A stretch of 34,860 nt of DNA from contig JACQGN010000197.1 in the NCBI GenBank assembly GCA_016199545.1, positions 1 through 34,860 of the forward strand. Reading direction: 5' to 3'. Under the pieces are notes generated by a model, which did no database searches, was not told the DNA's origin, and was given only the letters and a program-made list of their open reading frames with translations. The position numbers were made by a program, and so were the translations under genes. The stretch comes from Betaproteobacteria bacterium (GTDB lineage Bacteria; Pseudomonadota; Gammaproteobacteria; Burkholderiales; SG8-41). Positions 15,594-23,204 of this stretch are shown piece by piece (the first letter of the stretch is position 1; each line of letters starts with the position of its first letter).

Positions 15594-17284
15594 CTGCCGA
15601 TGAGTTGCGCGGACTCATTGCGAAGGGCGAGACGCTCGACGTCGAGTTTAAGGGCGAGGAGAAGCAGCAGCTTAGTGACGGCGAGCTTGTCGAGGCTGCG
15701 GTCTGCTTGGCCAACCGGGAAGGCGTTGCGCCGGGTTTCCTGCTGGTCGGAGTTGAGGACGATGGCCGCATCACCGGGCATCGCCCACGACACGGCCCTG
15801 CGACCGATCCCCAAGCCGTGATGGCGCTCATCGCAAATCGAACGCGTCCCTCTTTGGGCTGCCGTGTGGAACTGGTAGCCGTTGATGGCCGGGTGGTGCT
15901 GGTAATCCAGATTGCGCCATCTCGCCTGCCGGTCGGTACGACCGAAGGCAAGTTTGTGCGACGGGCCATGGGCGGCCGCGGTGAGCCAATATGCGCGCCA
16001 TTGCATTTCTCGGAAATGCAGGGGCTGATGGCCGCGAAGGGAGCGCAGGACTATTCGGCTCTGGTGTTTGATGGCACAGCTTGGAACGACCTTGACCCAT
16101 TGGAATTTGAGCGATTTCGTCGGTTCGTTCGGGAAAGTCGCGGCACCGGCGATATCGCGCTGTTGAATCTGAGCGATGAGGAACTGGCGCGGGCGCTCGG
16201 TGCGGTCGATGAGACCGATGGCGCTGTTCGCGTTCGCGTGGGCGGCCTCCTGCTTTTTGGGAAAGAAGAATCGATCAGGCGCTATTTGCCGACGCATGAG
16301 GTCGCATTCCAGGTGCTCATGCGCAGCAGAGTCGAAGTCAATCAATTCTACCGGTGGCCGCTCCTGCGCGTGATGGAGGAACTGCTCACGCAGTTTCGCG
16401 CGCGCAGCCGGGAAAAAGAGCTGATGGTCGGCATGCTGCGCGTTGGCATACCCGACTATCCGGAGCCCGCGTTTCGCGAGGCCGTCGCTAACGCGCTGAT
16501 TCATCGTGACTACACGCGGCTCGGCGCCGTGCATGTCCAGTGGCACGAAGATCGCTTGGAAGTTTCAAATCCCGGCGGTTTTCCCGAGGGCGTGCGGGTG
16601 GACAACATTCTGGTCACCGCACCGCGGCCGCGCAATCCGCTCCTTGCGGATGCATTCAAACGGGCGGGCATCGTCGAGCGGACCGGGCGAGGCGTCGATA
16701 CGATTTTCTTCGAACAATTGCGCAATGGCCGGCCGGCGCCGTCTTACGATCGCAGCAGCCCCACCGACGTCGTGTTAGCGCTTCCCGGGGGCGAGGCAAA
16801 CCTCGAATTTGTGCGTCTTGCCGTTGAGGAGGCGCAGGCAGGCCGTGACCTCTCGCTGAGTGACCTGCTCCTGCTCAACGCCCTCCAAGTTGAACGAAGT
16901 CTCGATACCCCGCACGCCGCGGCCCTTTTGCAGCGGCCAGAAGCTGAGGCCCGCGCTTCGTTGCAGCGCTTGGCCGAGGCGGGGCTTGTGGAGGGGCGTG
17001 GCGAACGGAAGGGCCGCGCCTACCACCTTTCCGGTGCGACCTATCGGAGGCTTGGCGATAAAGCAGGTTATGTCCGGCAGCGCGGTTTTGAGCCATATCA
17101 GCAGGAGCAAATGATCCTGCAATACGTAGCGGAGCACGGCCGGATCACTCGCAAGGAAACAGCGGATCTCTGCAAACTGGCTCCATCGCAGGCGCGTAAC
17201 CTTCTGATACGGATGAAGAAAGCGAACCAGCTTTCCTTGAAGGGCGCGCGCCGTGGCGCATTTTATGTACTGCCGCCCAAATGA
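15590..17284 (+). CDS. AlbA_2/Schlafen-like ATP-binding protein with C-terminal winged helix (cargo 1)
   Basis: A 564-residue protein. An N-terminal AlbA_2 (Schlafen-like) domain spans LDVEFKGEEKQQLSDGELVE to FLLVGVEDDG (about 14-60). A HATPase_c_4-like region has REAVANALIHRDYT (about 295) and ERTGRGVDTIF (about 363), as in RecG-like ATP-binding regulators. A C-terminal winged helix spans about 505-560 (ITRKETADLCKLAPSQARNL). The start GTG 15590 overlaps the helicase stop by 4 nt (GTGA) with TGGAGGG just upstream, so it is translationally coupled. It sits in the helicase-methylase gap, the position of embedded cargo. It may be a regulator or an accessory defence effector. The classical RNase residues of vertebrate Schlafens are not evident. 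Confidence 0.85.
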   Translation: MTADELRGLIAKGETLDVEFKGEEKQQLSDGELVEAAVCLANREGVAPGFLLVGVEDDGRITGHRPRHGPATDPQAVMALIANRTRPSLGCRVELVAVDGRVVLVIQIAPSRLPVGTTEGKFVRRAMGGRGEPICAPLHFSEMQGLMAAKGAQDYSALVFDGTAWNDLDPLEFERFRRFVRESRGTGDIALLNLSDEELARALGAVDETDGAVRVRVGGLLLFGKEESIRRYLPTHEVAFQVLMRSRVEVNQFYRWPLLRVMEELLTQFRARSREKELMVGMLRVGIPDYPEPAFREAVANALIHRDYTRLGAVHVQWHEDRLEVSNPGGFPEGVRVDNILVTAPRPRNPLLADAFKRAGIVERTGRGVDTIFFEQLRNGRPAPSYDRSSPTDVVLALPGGEANLEFVRLAVEEAQAGRDLSLSDLLLLNALQVERSLDTPHAAALLQRPEAEARASLQRLAEAGLVEGRGERKGRAYHLSGATYRRLGDKAGYVRQRGFEPYQQEQMILQYVAEHGRITRKETADLCKLAPSQARNLLIRMKKANQLSLKGARRGAFYVLPPK

Positions 17285-17285
17285 A

Positions 17286-17319
17286 ATGGACGCATCCATA
17301 ACGTTATGGACGCGTCCAT
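17286..17319. repeat. 34-bp near-perfect palindrome after cargo 1
   Basis: Two 14-bp units, ATGGACGCATCCAT and the perfect palindrome ATGGACGCGTCCAT, flank the palindromic centre AACGTT. The whole 34 bp is its own reverse complement except for one mismatched pair. It begins one base after the cargo-1 stop. There is no U-tract, so it is not a standard terminator. It may be an operator, a recombination point or a hairpin that ends the transcript. Confidence 0.7.
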
Positions 17320-17499
17320 ATCCTACGTGACGGCAGAGACGATGCTCCGCTCGCAGTGCGAACCTACACGGTGGTGAATAAGATGGACCCGAATCCCAAG
17401 CCCTCCGTCGAGTATAAGCGGTTGATACTCAATGGCGCGCGCCATTGGCGTACTCCGTCCCATTACATCGAACAACTGGAACGCTTCGAGACGCAATGA
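17320..17499 (+). pseudogene. 3' remnant of a gamma-glutamylcyclotransferase/AIG2-like gene
   Basis: An open frame without a start reads DGRDDAPLAVRTYTVVNK then PSVEYKRLILNGARHW and PSHYIEQLERFETQ. The order (strand with YT, PSxxYxxLIxxGA, Pxx-Yixx-L) resembles the C-terminus of gamma-glutamylcyclotransferase/AIG2-like proteins. Its stop overlaps the ATG of the first methylase head by ATGA. That is the same junction style seen between intact cargo and methylase. I infer a deleted cargo gene left by an earlier rearrangement. The 5' break coincides with the palindrome. Confidence 0.55.
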
Positions 17500-17636
17500 T
17501 CCCGAAGGAGTGCAAACGCCTCGCCGAGGTGGATTTCCCGATTGCTGTGGTGTCGAAGCACGCGGCGCGGGAGCAAGCGATCCGCACGGGGCGTCTGAGT
17601 ACGTTGCATCGTCAGCAGGGCCGGCGGTATGGTTGA
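17496..17636 (+). pseudogene. truncated methylase 5' end, copy 1
   Basis: ATG 17496 opens a 46-codon frame that matches the N-terminus of the intact DUF1156 methylase at 23201. The protein begins MIPKECKRLAEVDFPIAVVS, and 32 of the first 40 residues agree with the full gene. Similarity fades after STLH and the frame stops at 17634-17636. The methylase body is absent. The nucleotide match is also close, so divergence is moderate. The short peptide might still be translated and couple to the ATPase gene that starts 23 nt later. Confidence 0.9.
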
Positions 17637-17659
17637 CACTTGGCAGAAGGAACACCCCG

Positions 17660-18820
17660 ATGAATGAGAGAAACGGGACCCTGCGGTTTTCAAGCGTCGG
17701 GTTGAGAAACTGGAAAAACTTTGCGACCTGCGAGGTCGTGACGGCAAACCGCGTTTTTCTTGTCGGCCCGAACGCCTCAGGAAAATCAAACTTGCTCGAT
17801 GTTTTCCGCTTCCTGCGCGATCTGGCGTCGCCGGGCGGAGGTTTCAAGGAAGCCATTCGCCGCCGTGGAGGCGTGAGCGCCATCCGCTGCTTGGCCGCGC
17901 GGCGCTACCCCGACATCGAACTCCGTGTCGTCGTCGACCCGCCGGAGCGTTCACCGAGTTGGCAGTACGAGTTGGGCTTCAATCAGGATCCGCAGCGCCG
18001 CGCGCGCATTACCAAGGAACGGGTCGTTCTAGGCGATCGAACGCTGCTGGAACGCCCAAACGAGGACGATGCGCAAGACCCCGACCGACTGACCCAGACG
18101 CATCTCGAGCAAGTGAACGTGAATCGTTCCTTCCGTGAGTTGGCGTCCTTTTTCGAGTCAATTCGCTACCTGCATATCGTCCCGCAACTCGTTCGCGAGC
18201 CGGACCGTTCCGTGGGACGGCCGAACGACCCGTTCGGCGGTGATTTTCTCGAACAGATCGCCAAAACGCAGGAGCGGACGCGTATTGCTCGCCTGAACAG
18301 AATTCGCGAGGCGCTGCGCGTAGCCGTTCCGCAGCTTACCGAGATTGAGCTATGGCGGGACGATCGCGGCACCCCCCATCTGCGGGGAAAGTACGAACAT
18401 TGGCGGCCACAGGGCGCGTGGCAGACTGAGGAACAATTCTCTGATGGCACTTTGCGCCTCATGGGGCTCTTGTGGGTGGCGATGGAAAGCGGAGGCCCCT
18501 TGTTGCTTGAGGAGCCCGAACTCTCGCTTCATCCGGAGATCGTGCGGTTCCTGCCGCAGATGTTCGCGCGCGTGCAGCGCCGCACGGGCCGGCAGATCAT
18601 TCTTAGCACCCATTCGCCAGACCTGCTCAGAGATGAGGGCATCGGGCTCGACGAAGTGCTGTTGCTGCGTCCGGGAAGAGAAGGGACTGAGGTGAACCCC
18701 GCGAGCAGCTTTCAGGACATCCGGGACCTGCTCCAGGGCGGCATGACGCTCGCCGAGGCGGTCATTCCAAAAACGCGGCCCGAGCGAGCGGAGCAACTGA
18801 CATTGTTTGCGGATTCGTGA
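17660..18820 (+). CDS. RecF/OLD-like AAA ATPase (cargo 2)
   Basis: A 386-residue ABC-type ATPase of the SMC/RecF class, related to AAA_21 and DUF2813-like proteins. Walker A is GPNASGKSN at about 36-44, the signature FSDGTLRLMGLL at about 260, Walker B LLLEEPELSLHP at about 280, and the H-loop STHSPDLL at about 315. ATG 17660 follows AGAAGGA at 8 nt. Such ATPases normally pair with a nuclease or TOPRIM-like partner in abortive-infection modules. The partner here appears broken (18817-19028), so the ATPase may be an orphan. It lies between two truncated methylase heads, which marks it as inserted cargo. Confidence 0.88.
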   Translation: MNERNGTLRFSSVGLRNWKNFATCEVVTANRVFLVGPNASGKSNLLDVFRFLRDLASPGGGFKEAIRRRGGVSAIRCLAARRYPDIELRVVVDPPERSPSWQYELGFNQDPQRRARITKERVVLGDRTLLERPNEDDAQDPDRLTQTHLEQVNVNRSFRELASFFESIRYLHIVPQLVREPDRSVGRPNDPFGGDFLEQIAKTQERTRIARLNRIREALRVAVPQLTEIELWRDDRGTPHLRGKYEHWRPQGAWQTEEQFSDGTLRLMGLLWVAMESGGPLLLEEPELSLHPEIVRFLPQMFARVQRRTGRQIILSTHSPDLLRDEGIGLDEVLLLRPGREGTEVNPASSFQDIRDLLQGGMTLAEAVIPKTRPERAEQLTLFADS

Positions 18821-19028
18821 GGATGGTTAATCTCGCACGGTCCTCACGCCGCAGGGACATCCGGGAAGATCTGGTGCCGCGCCCGGAGGGCGGCCGGCAG
18901 ATCGGACCCGCCTACTCTTCTCGACTGATCGAATTCGTGTCGGGCCGCTGGCGACCTGAGATCGCTGCCCGGCGAGCTGAGAGCCTGCGGCGGGCGATCG
19001 CCTGTCTGGCGCGGCTGACGAAGGCCGC
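18817..19028 (+). pseudogene. remnant of a gene coupled to cargo-2 ATPase (possible partner)
   Basis: A frame opens with GTG 18817, overlapping the ATPase stop by GTGA, or ATG 18823. About 70 residues look protein-like: DIREDLVPRPEGG, then PAYSSRLIEFVSGRW and AESLRRAIACLARL. The ending resembles a C-terminus such as that of small DUF4276-type partners, with the N-terminal body missing. The frame runs into the second methylase head without its own stop. The identity as the ATPase partner is inference from position and overlap. Confidence 0.4.
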
Positions 19029-19157
19029 ATGCTTCCGAAGGAATGCAAACGCCTCGCCGAGGTGGACTTTTCCATTGTGGTCGTGTCAAGCGCGCCGCGC
19101 AAAGCAAAAGGCCAACGCCGCGGGCAGAACGCGCAGTGGGCCAAGGTGGGCGAGTGA
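19029..19157 (+). pseudogene. truncated methylase 5' end, copy 2
   Basis: ATG 19029 opens a frame beginning MLPKECKRLAEVDFSIVVVS; 16 of the first 20 residues match the intact methylase N-terminus at 23201. Similarity ends after about 21 codons and the frame continues as unrelated sequence to a stop at 19155-19157. It is shorter and more diverged than copy 1. Like copy 1, it directly follows cargo genes. Confidence 0.85.
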
Positions 19158-19194
19158 ATTGGGCATTTCCCAATCAATGGGTAGTGAAATGGGT

Positions 19195-19275
19195 AATGAC
19201 TACATTGAAGTCGATGCGATGACGCAGCCGATACGTGTGTGCGACAATTCGGCAAATTATGGAGGCAAGCAATGA
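19195..19275 (+). pseudogene. second copy of the helicase 3' end
   Basis: A frame reading NDYIEVDAMTQPIRV then NYGGKQ and stop mirrors the helicase ending HYWLEVNAISQPMRV then EYGGST and stop. In the 25 aligned residues 10 are identical and most others conservative, and the length to the stop is the same. Both tails encode TATGGAGG, which serves as ribosome site for the next gene, and both stops overlap its start by 4 nt. The rest of the helicase is absent. It shows that the TrlF cassette arrived with part of its former helicase neighbour. Confidence 0.8.
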
Positions 19276-21962
19276 CTGAACAGAATCCAGTTCAGATTGC
19301 ACTAACACTTCCGCAGGGTGCTCGCTTCCACAAGTGTGCCCTTCAGGTAAACCCACATCACTACGCGGGTACATATCGCGGTCAGCCCTCGCCTGACGAC
19401 GAAACCAGCTATGTACGGAAACTGATTGCCAAAGCAAATGAACAAGAAATTTCTGTCCTAGCCATAACCGATCACAATCATGTTGGCTCGGTTCCGGTAT
19501 TTCGACGAGAGGCCAGCCAGAGTGGCATTCATATCTTTCCAGGATTCGAAATTACATCTTCGGAGAACATTCATGTCCTTTGTATTTATCCGCAGGACAC
19601 GGACGATGGCAGCCTAAATCGATTCCTTGGAGAATTTGGTCTGCGCGGCACCAGTCCGTCTGCCGAATTATCGAGCAAGTCTTTCGGCGAGATAATTCGA
19701 TGCGTTAAAGACCAAGGCGGCATCGCAATCGCAGCCCATGTTTCTCAGGGCAACGGGCTGTTAACTACCCTTCAAGGGCAGGCGCGCATAAAGGCATGGC
19801 AAGACAGAAATCTGCTGGCCGTTCAAGTACCGGGAGCAGTCGATGATCTGCCGCAAGATTTGAGGCAGATTGTGCGTAACAAAAATGACCAGTATCGGCG
19901 TGATACCGGCGTAGCGGACGATCTGGGGGTGGCGGTAATCAATGCAACGGATGTCAAAGACCCAGAAGGACTTGCCGAACCGACGGCCAGTTGCTGGATA
20001 AAAATGTCTGAAGTTTCAATCGAAGGCTTTCGTCAGGCGTTTCTAGATCCAAAATCGCGTATTCGACTTGCAAGCGACCCGGTGCCGGATGAACATGCAG
20101 AGTTAGTGGCGATGACTTGGCAAGGCGGGTTCCTCGATGGGGCGGCGATACATTTTAACGAGAACCTGAACGTGCTGATTGGTGGGCGTGGCACCGGCAA
20201 GTCCACGGTGGTTGAGAGCATCCGTTACGTTCTCGGCTTGGAGCCGTTGGGTGACGACGCTCGGAAAATTCACGAGGGAATCCTCCGGAATGTTCTTGGA
20301 GGTGCTACGAAGATCTCACTTCTCGTCAAGTCGCATCGTGGGGCAAAGCGCCAATACACGATTGAAAGAACTATCCCTAACCCACCGATTGTAAAAGACG
20401 AATTGAGTAATGTGGTCAACTTGGCTCCGGCAGATCTTCTTCAGCGAATAGAAGTATATGGGCAGCACGAGATTTCCGAGCTTACCAAGAGCCGCCAAAA
20501 ATTGACGCGGTTGCTGGAACGATTCATCGATCGGGAGGATTCACTCGCGCGACGCAAGGTAGACGCCAAACGTGAACTTGAGCGATCTAGAGTTCGCATC
20601 ACTGAAGTACAGAAGGAACTGGCACAAGTTGGCGAACAACTAGCGTCTCTCCCCGGTCTGGAAGAAACACTGAAAAGTTACCAAGCGGCTGGTCTTGAGG
20701 GTCGCCTGAAGGAACAGAGTCTGGTGGTTCGGGAAGAGCAAATTTTGAATACGGTACCCGAACGGCTCGCGCCCTTCCGCGATTGTCTTGAGATGTTGCG
20801 CCGCGAGCTTCCGATTGACACAACGTTTGTCTCGGCGAAGGCGCTTGAGGATTTGCCCGGGAAAAACATTCTTTTGCGCATAAACGAGACGCTGGGTCAG
20901 CTTGGCCGGGATTTGGAAGACGCCGCAAATCGAATGCAAGGAGCCATGGAGCGCGCAGAAAGAGAACTTGGACAGATTAAGGAGCAGTGGAGCCACCGCA
21001 AGCAAGAAGTTCAGGCTACGTACGAGAAAATTCTACGGGAGCTTCACAAGTCGAGGGTCGATGGCGAAGAATTCATCCGACTGCGCCGCCGAATAGAAGA
21101 ACTGCGGCCATTGCGAGACCGCGATACGTTGTTTAAGCGAACGTTTAAAGAACTTGAGGAGTATCGCCGCAAGCTTCTTGATGAATGGGAGGACGTCAAA
21201 GCTCAGGAGTTTCGGAATCTGGAACGTGCCGCCAAGAAAGTTAGTCGGAAACTTTCGAGTCGTGTACGCGTGCAAGTCTCGTTTGCTGGCAACCGCGAGC
21301 CGCTATTCGAGGTGTTGCGCCAGGATGTCGGCGGCCGTCTTTCCGAAACCATCGATGCGCTTCGCAGTAATGGCGCTCTATCGATAAGCGCATTTGCGCA
21401 AGCGATTCGCGTAGGGGCTGCGCCATTGGTGTTGGATTACGGAATTCCTGCGACGCAAGCCGATCGATTAGCCAAGGCGTCTGCGGAAGCTGTCATGCGG
21501 ATCGAGGAACTTGATCTTCCGCCGACAACGAAACTTGAACTTAACGTAGGATCCGATGACGCACCTTCCTGGCAAGTGCTTGAGGATTTGTCCACAGGGC
21601 AGAAGGCAACGGCGGTGTTGCTGCTGCTTTTGTTGGAATCCGACGCGCCGCTTATCGTCGATCAGCCCGAGGACGACCTCGATAACCGCTTCATCACCGA
21701 CGGGATTGTTCCCAAGATGAGGGAAGAGAAGCGACGGCGTCAGTTTATATTTGCAACGCATAATGCCAACATTCCCGTGCTGGGCGACGCCGAATTAATA
21801 CTCGGACTGAGTGCTTCGGGTGAGGCCGGTCAAGGCAACGCTCGCATTCCGGTCGAGTTTATGGGGTCCATCGATATCCGCCCAGTCCGGGAACTCGTCG
21901 AGGAAATCCTTGAAGGTGGCAGAGAAGCATTCGAGATGCGCCGGCTCAAGTACGGTTTCTGA
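19272..21962 (+). CDS. TrlF-like PHP-domain/SMC-like ATPase (cargo 3)
   Basis: An 896-residue fusion. The N-terminal PHP phosphoesterase-like domain (about 1-290) shows AITDHNH at 65-71, PGFEITSSENIHVL, IAIAAHVSQGN and VINATDVKD, a metal-binding His/Asp pattern. The SMC-like ATPase follows: Walker A GGRGTGKSTVVES at about 304, a long coiled coil about 420-720, Walker B LIVDQPEDDLDNRF at about 794 and the H-loop FATHNANIPVL. The family is named TrlF after an E. coli mobile-element protein and recurs in defence islands. I infer DNA-sensing ATPase plus nucleic-acid or nucleotide hydrolase. ATG 19272 overlaps the helicase-tail stop by ATGA. The codon use is much more AT-rich than the helicase, indicating recent transfer. 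Confidence 0.88.
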   Translation: MTEQNPVQIALTLPQGARFHKCALQVNPHHYAGTYRGQPSPDDETSYVRKLIAKANEQEISVLAITDHNHVGSVPVFRREASQSGIHIFPGFEITSSENIHVLCIYPQDTDDGSLNRFLGEFGLRGTSPSAELSSKSFGEIIRCVKDQGGIAIAAHVSQGNGLLTTLQGQARIKAWQDRNLLAVQVPGAVDDLPQDLRQIVRNKNDQYRRDTGVADDLGVAVINATDVKDPEGLAEPTASCWIKMSEVSIEGFRQAFLDPKSRIRLASDPVPDEHAELVAMTWQGGFLDGAAIHFNENLNVLIGGRGTGKSTVVESIRYVLGLEPLGDDARKIHEGILRNVLGGATKISLLVKSHRGAKRQYTIERTIPNPPIVKDELSNVVNLAPADLLQRIEVYGQHEISELTKSRQKLTRLLERFIDREDSLARRKVDAKRELERSRVRITEVQKELAQVGEQLASLPGLEETLKSYQAAGLEGRLKEQSLVVREEQILNTVPERLAPFRDCLEMLRRELPIDTTFVSAKALEDLPGKNILLRINETLGQLGRDLEDAANRMQGAMERAERELGQIKEQWSHRKQEVQATYEKILRELHKSRVDGEEFIRLRRRIEELRPLRDRDTLFKRTFKELEEYRRKLLDEWEDVKAQEFRNLERAAKKVSRKLSSRVRVQVSFAGNREPLFEVLRQDVGGRLSETIDALRSNGALSISAFAQAIRVGAAPLVLDYGIPATQADRLAKASAEAVMRIEELDLPPTTKLELNVGSDDAPSWQVLEDLSTGQKATAVLLLLLLESDAPLIVDQPEDDLDNRFITDGIVPKMREEKRRRQFIFATHNANIPVLGDAELILGLSASGEAGQGNARIPVEFMGSIDIRPVRELVEEILEGGREAFEMRRLKYGF

Positions 21963-21971
21963 GCGTCCACA

Positions 21972-23204
21972 ATGCTACGAACCGAGCTTACTGAGATTAT
22001 AGAAATCGGCGAGAACTCTGGTGTGGAGTTCAAGCGCGACGATATTCATCCTGATCAACTCGCAAAGGAGTTGGTTGCGCTACTTAATCTCAATGGTGGT
22101 CGTGTCCTCCTCGGCGTTGATGACGACAAAACTATCTCGGGTCTGACAAGAAGTATTCAAGACGCCGAAACGTGGGTAATGAACGTTTGTCGCAACAATA
22201 TCCAACCGCCTGTTATTCCGTACTGGGAGGTCTTCGATTTAGGTGGTATGTCCGTCGCCGTCGTTACCGTTCCTGCTGACAGTCCGGATAAACCATATAA
22301 AGCGAGGCGCGGGAACGCGTGGATTACGTACGTGCGGGTAGGAACGACTTCACGGGACGCTACCCGCGAGGAGGAGGCGCGGCTTTATCAGGCGGCACAC
22401 TTGATGCGATACGACATCAAAGCAGTGTCCGGGGCCGGCATGGCCGAGTTGGATCGCCAGCGTGTGGCGAATTACTTCGTGGATATTCTCCGTCAGCAAT
22501 GCCCGGCGCCAGACGATGAGGAGGCATGGTCAAGGATATTATTGAATACTGATCTTCTGGTGAGCGGAGCGGATAGACACTTCGCGACCGTGGGTGGACT
22601 CTTACTGTTCGGCGCGAATCCGAATCGTTTCCTCCCACAGGCAGGAATTACGGCAACGGTTTTTCCGGGGCAAGAGAAAGACTATGCAACTGTGGACGAA
22701 GAAGTGATCCGGGGACCGTTGGTATCCGTATTTTTGCGAAGAGGGCGTGTGGTCGATATGGGTGTAATTGATCGGGCTATCTCCTTCGTCGAGAGGAACA
22801 TGGGGACGGTGGCATGGCTCGAAGGTGGCAAACGCCGAAGAAAGAAGGCTTATCCAGTAGAGGCCGTGCGTGAAGCGATCGTAAATGCAGTTGCACATCG
22901 AGACTACACGATCACGGTGACCGATATTGAACTTTCAATGTACAGCAACCGTATTGAGTTGATAAGTCCCGGACGGTTACCTAATACGGTAACTGTGGAA
23001 AAAATGAAGCAAGGCTACCGCGCCGCGCGCAACGAACTCATCAAAGAAACACTTCGCGACTATGGTTACATTGAACATCGCGGGATGGGTGTTCGCAATC
23101 GCATTATCGAGGGCATGCGAGAACACAACGGGACTGAGTCCGATCTAATCGAGGAAGAGGATCGATTCATCGTGCGCCTCTGGAAAGAGGCACAGCAGGT
23201 GTGA
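21972..23204 (+). CDS. second AlbA_2/Schlafen-like ATP-binding protein (cargo 3)
   Basis: A 410-residue protein with N-terminal AlbA_2 domain (SGVEFKRDDIHPDQLAKELV, then GGRVLLGVDDD) and a HATPase_c_4-like C-terminal part (VREAIVNAVAHRDYT at about 301, IEHRGMGVRNRI at about 368). It is about 150 residues shorter than the cargo-1 paralogue and lacks the extra C-terminal winged helix. It begins 9 nt after the TrlF gene, so the pair forms one cassette of similar low GC. Its stop overlaps the methylase GTG by 4 nt (GTGA). A regulatory or effector role next to TrlF is inferred. Confidence 0.87.
   Translation: MLRTELTEIIEIGENSGVEFKRDDIHPDQLAKELVALLNLNGGRVLLGVDDDKTISGLTRSIQDAETWVMNVCRNNIQPPVIPYWEVFDLGGMSVAVVTVPADSPDKPYKARRGNAWITYVRVGTTSRDATREEEARLYQAAHLMRYDIKAVSGAGMAELDRQRVANYFVDILRQQCPAPDDEEAWSRILLNTDLLVSGADRHFATVGGLLLFGANPNRFLPQAGITATVFPGQEKDYATVDEEVIRGPLVSVFLRRGRVVDMGVIDRAISFVERNMGTVAWLEGGKRRRKKAYPVEAVREAIVNAVAHRDYTITVTDIELSMYSNRIELISPGRLPNTVTVEKMKQGYRAARNELIKETLRDYGYIEHRGMGVRNRIIEGMREHNGTESDLIEEEDRFIVRLWKEAQQV

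Noticed and set aside
17445-17495. Extension of methylase head 1 upstream of ATG 17496
   Set aside because: The added residues do not match the intact methylase, and this stretch belongs to the gamma-glutamylcyclotransferase-like remnant in another frame.
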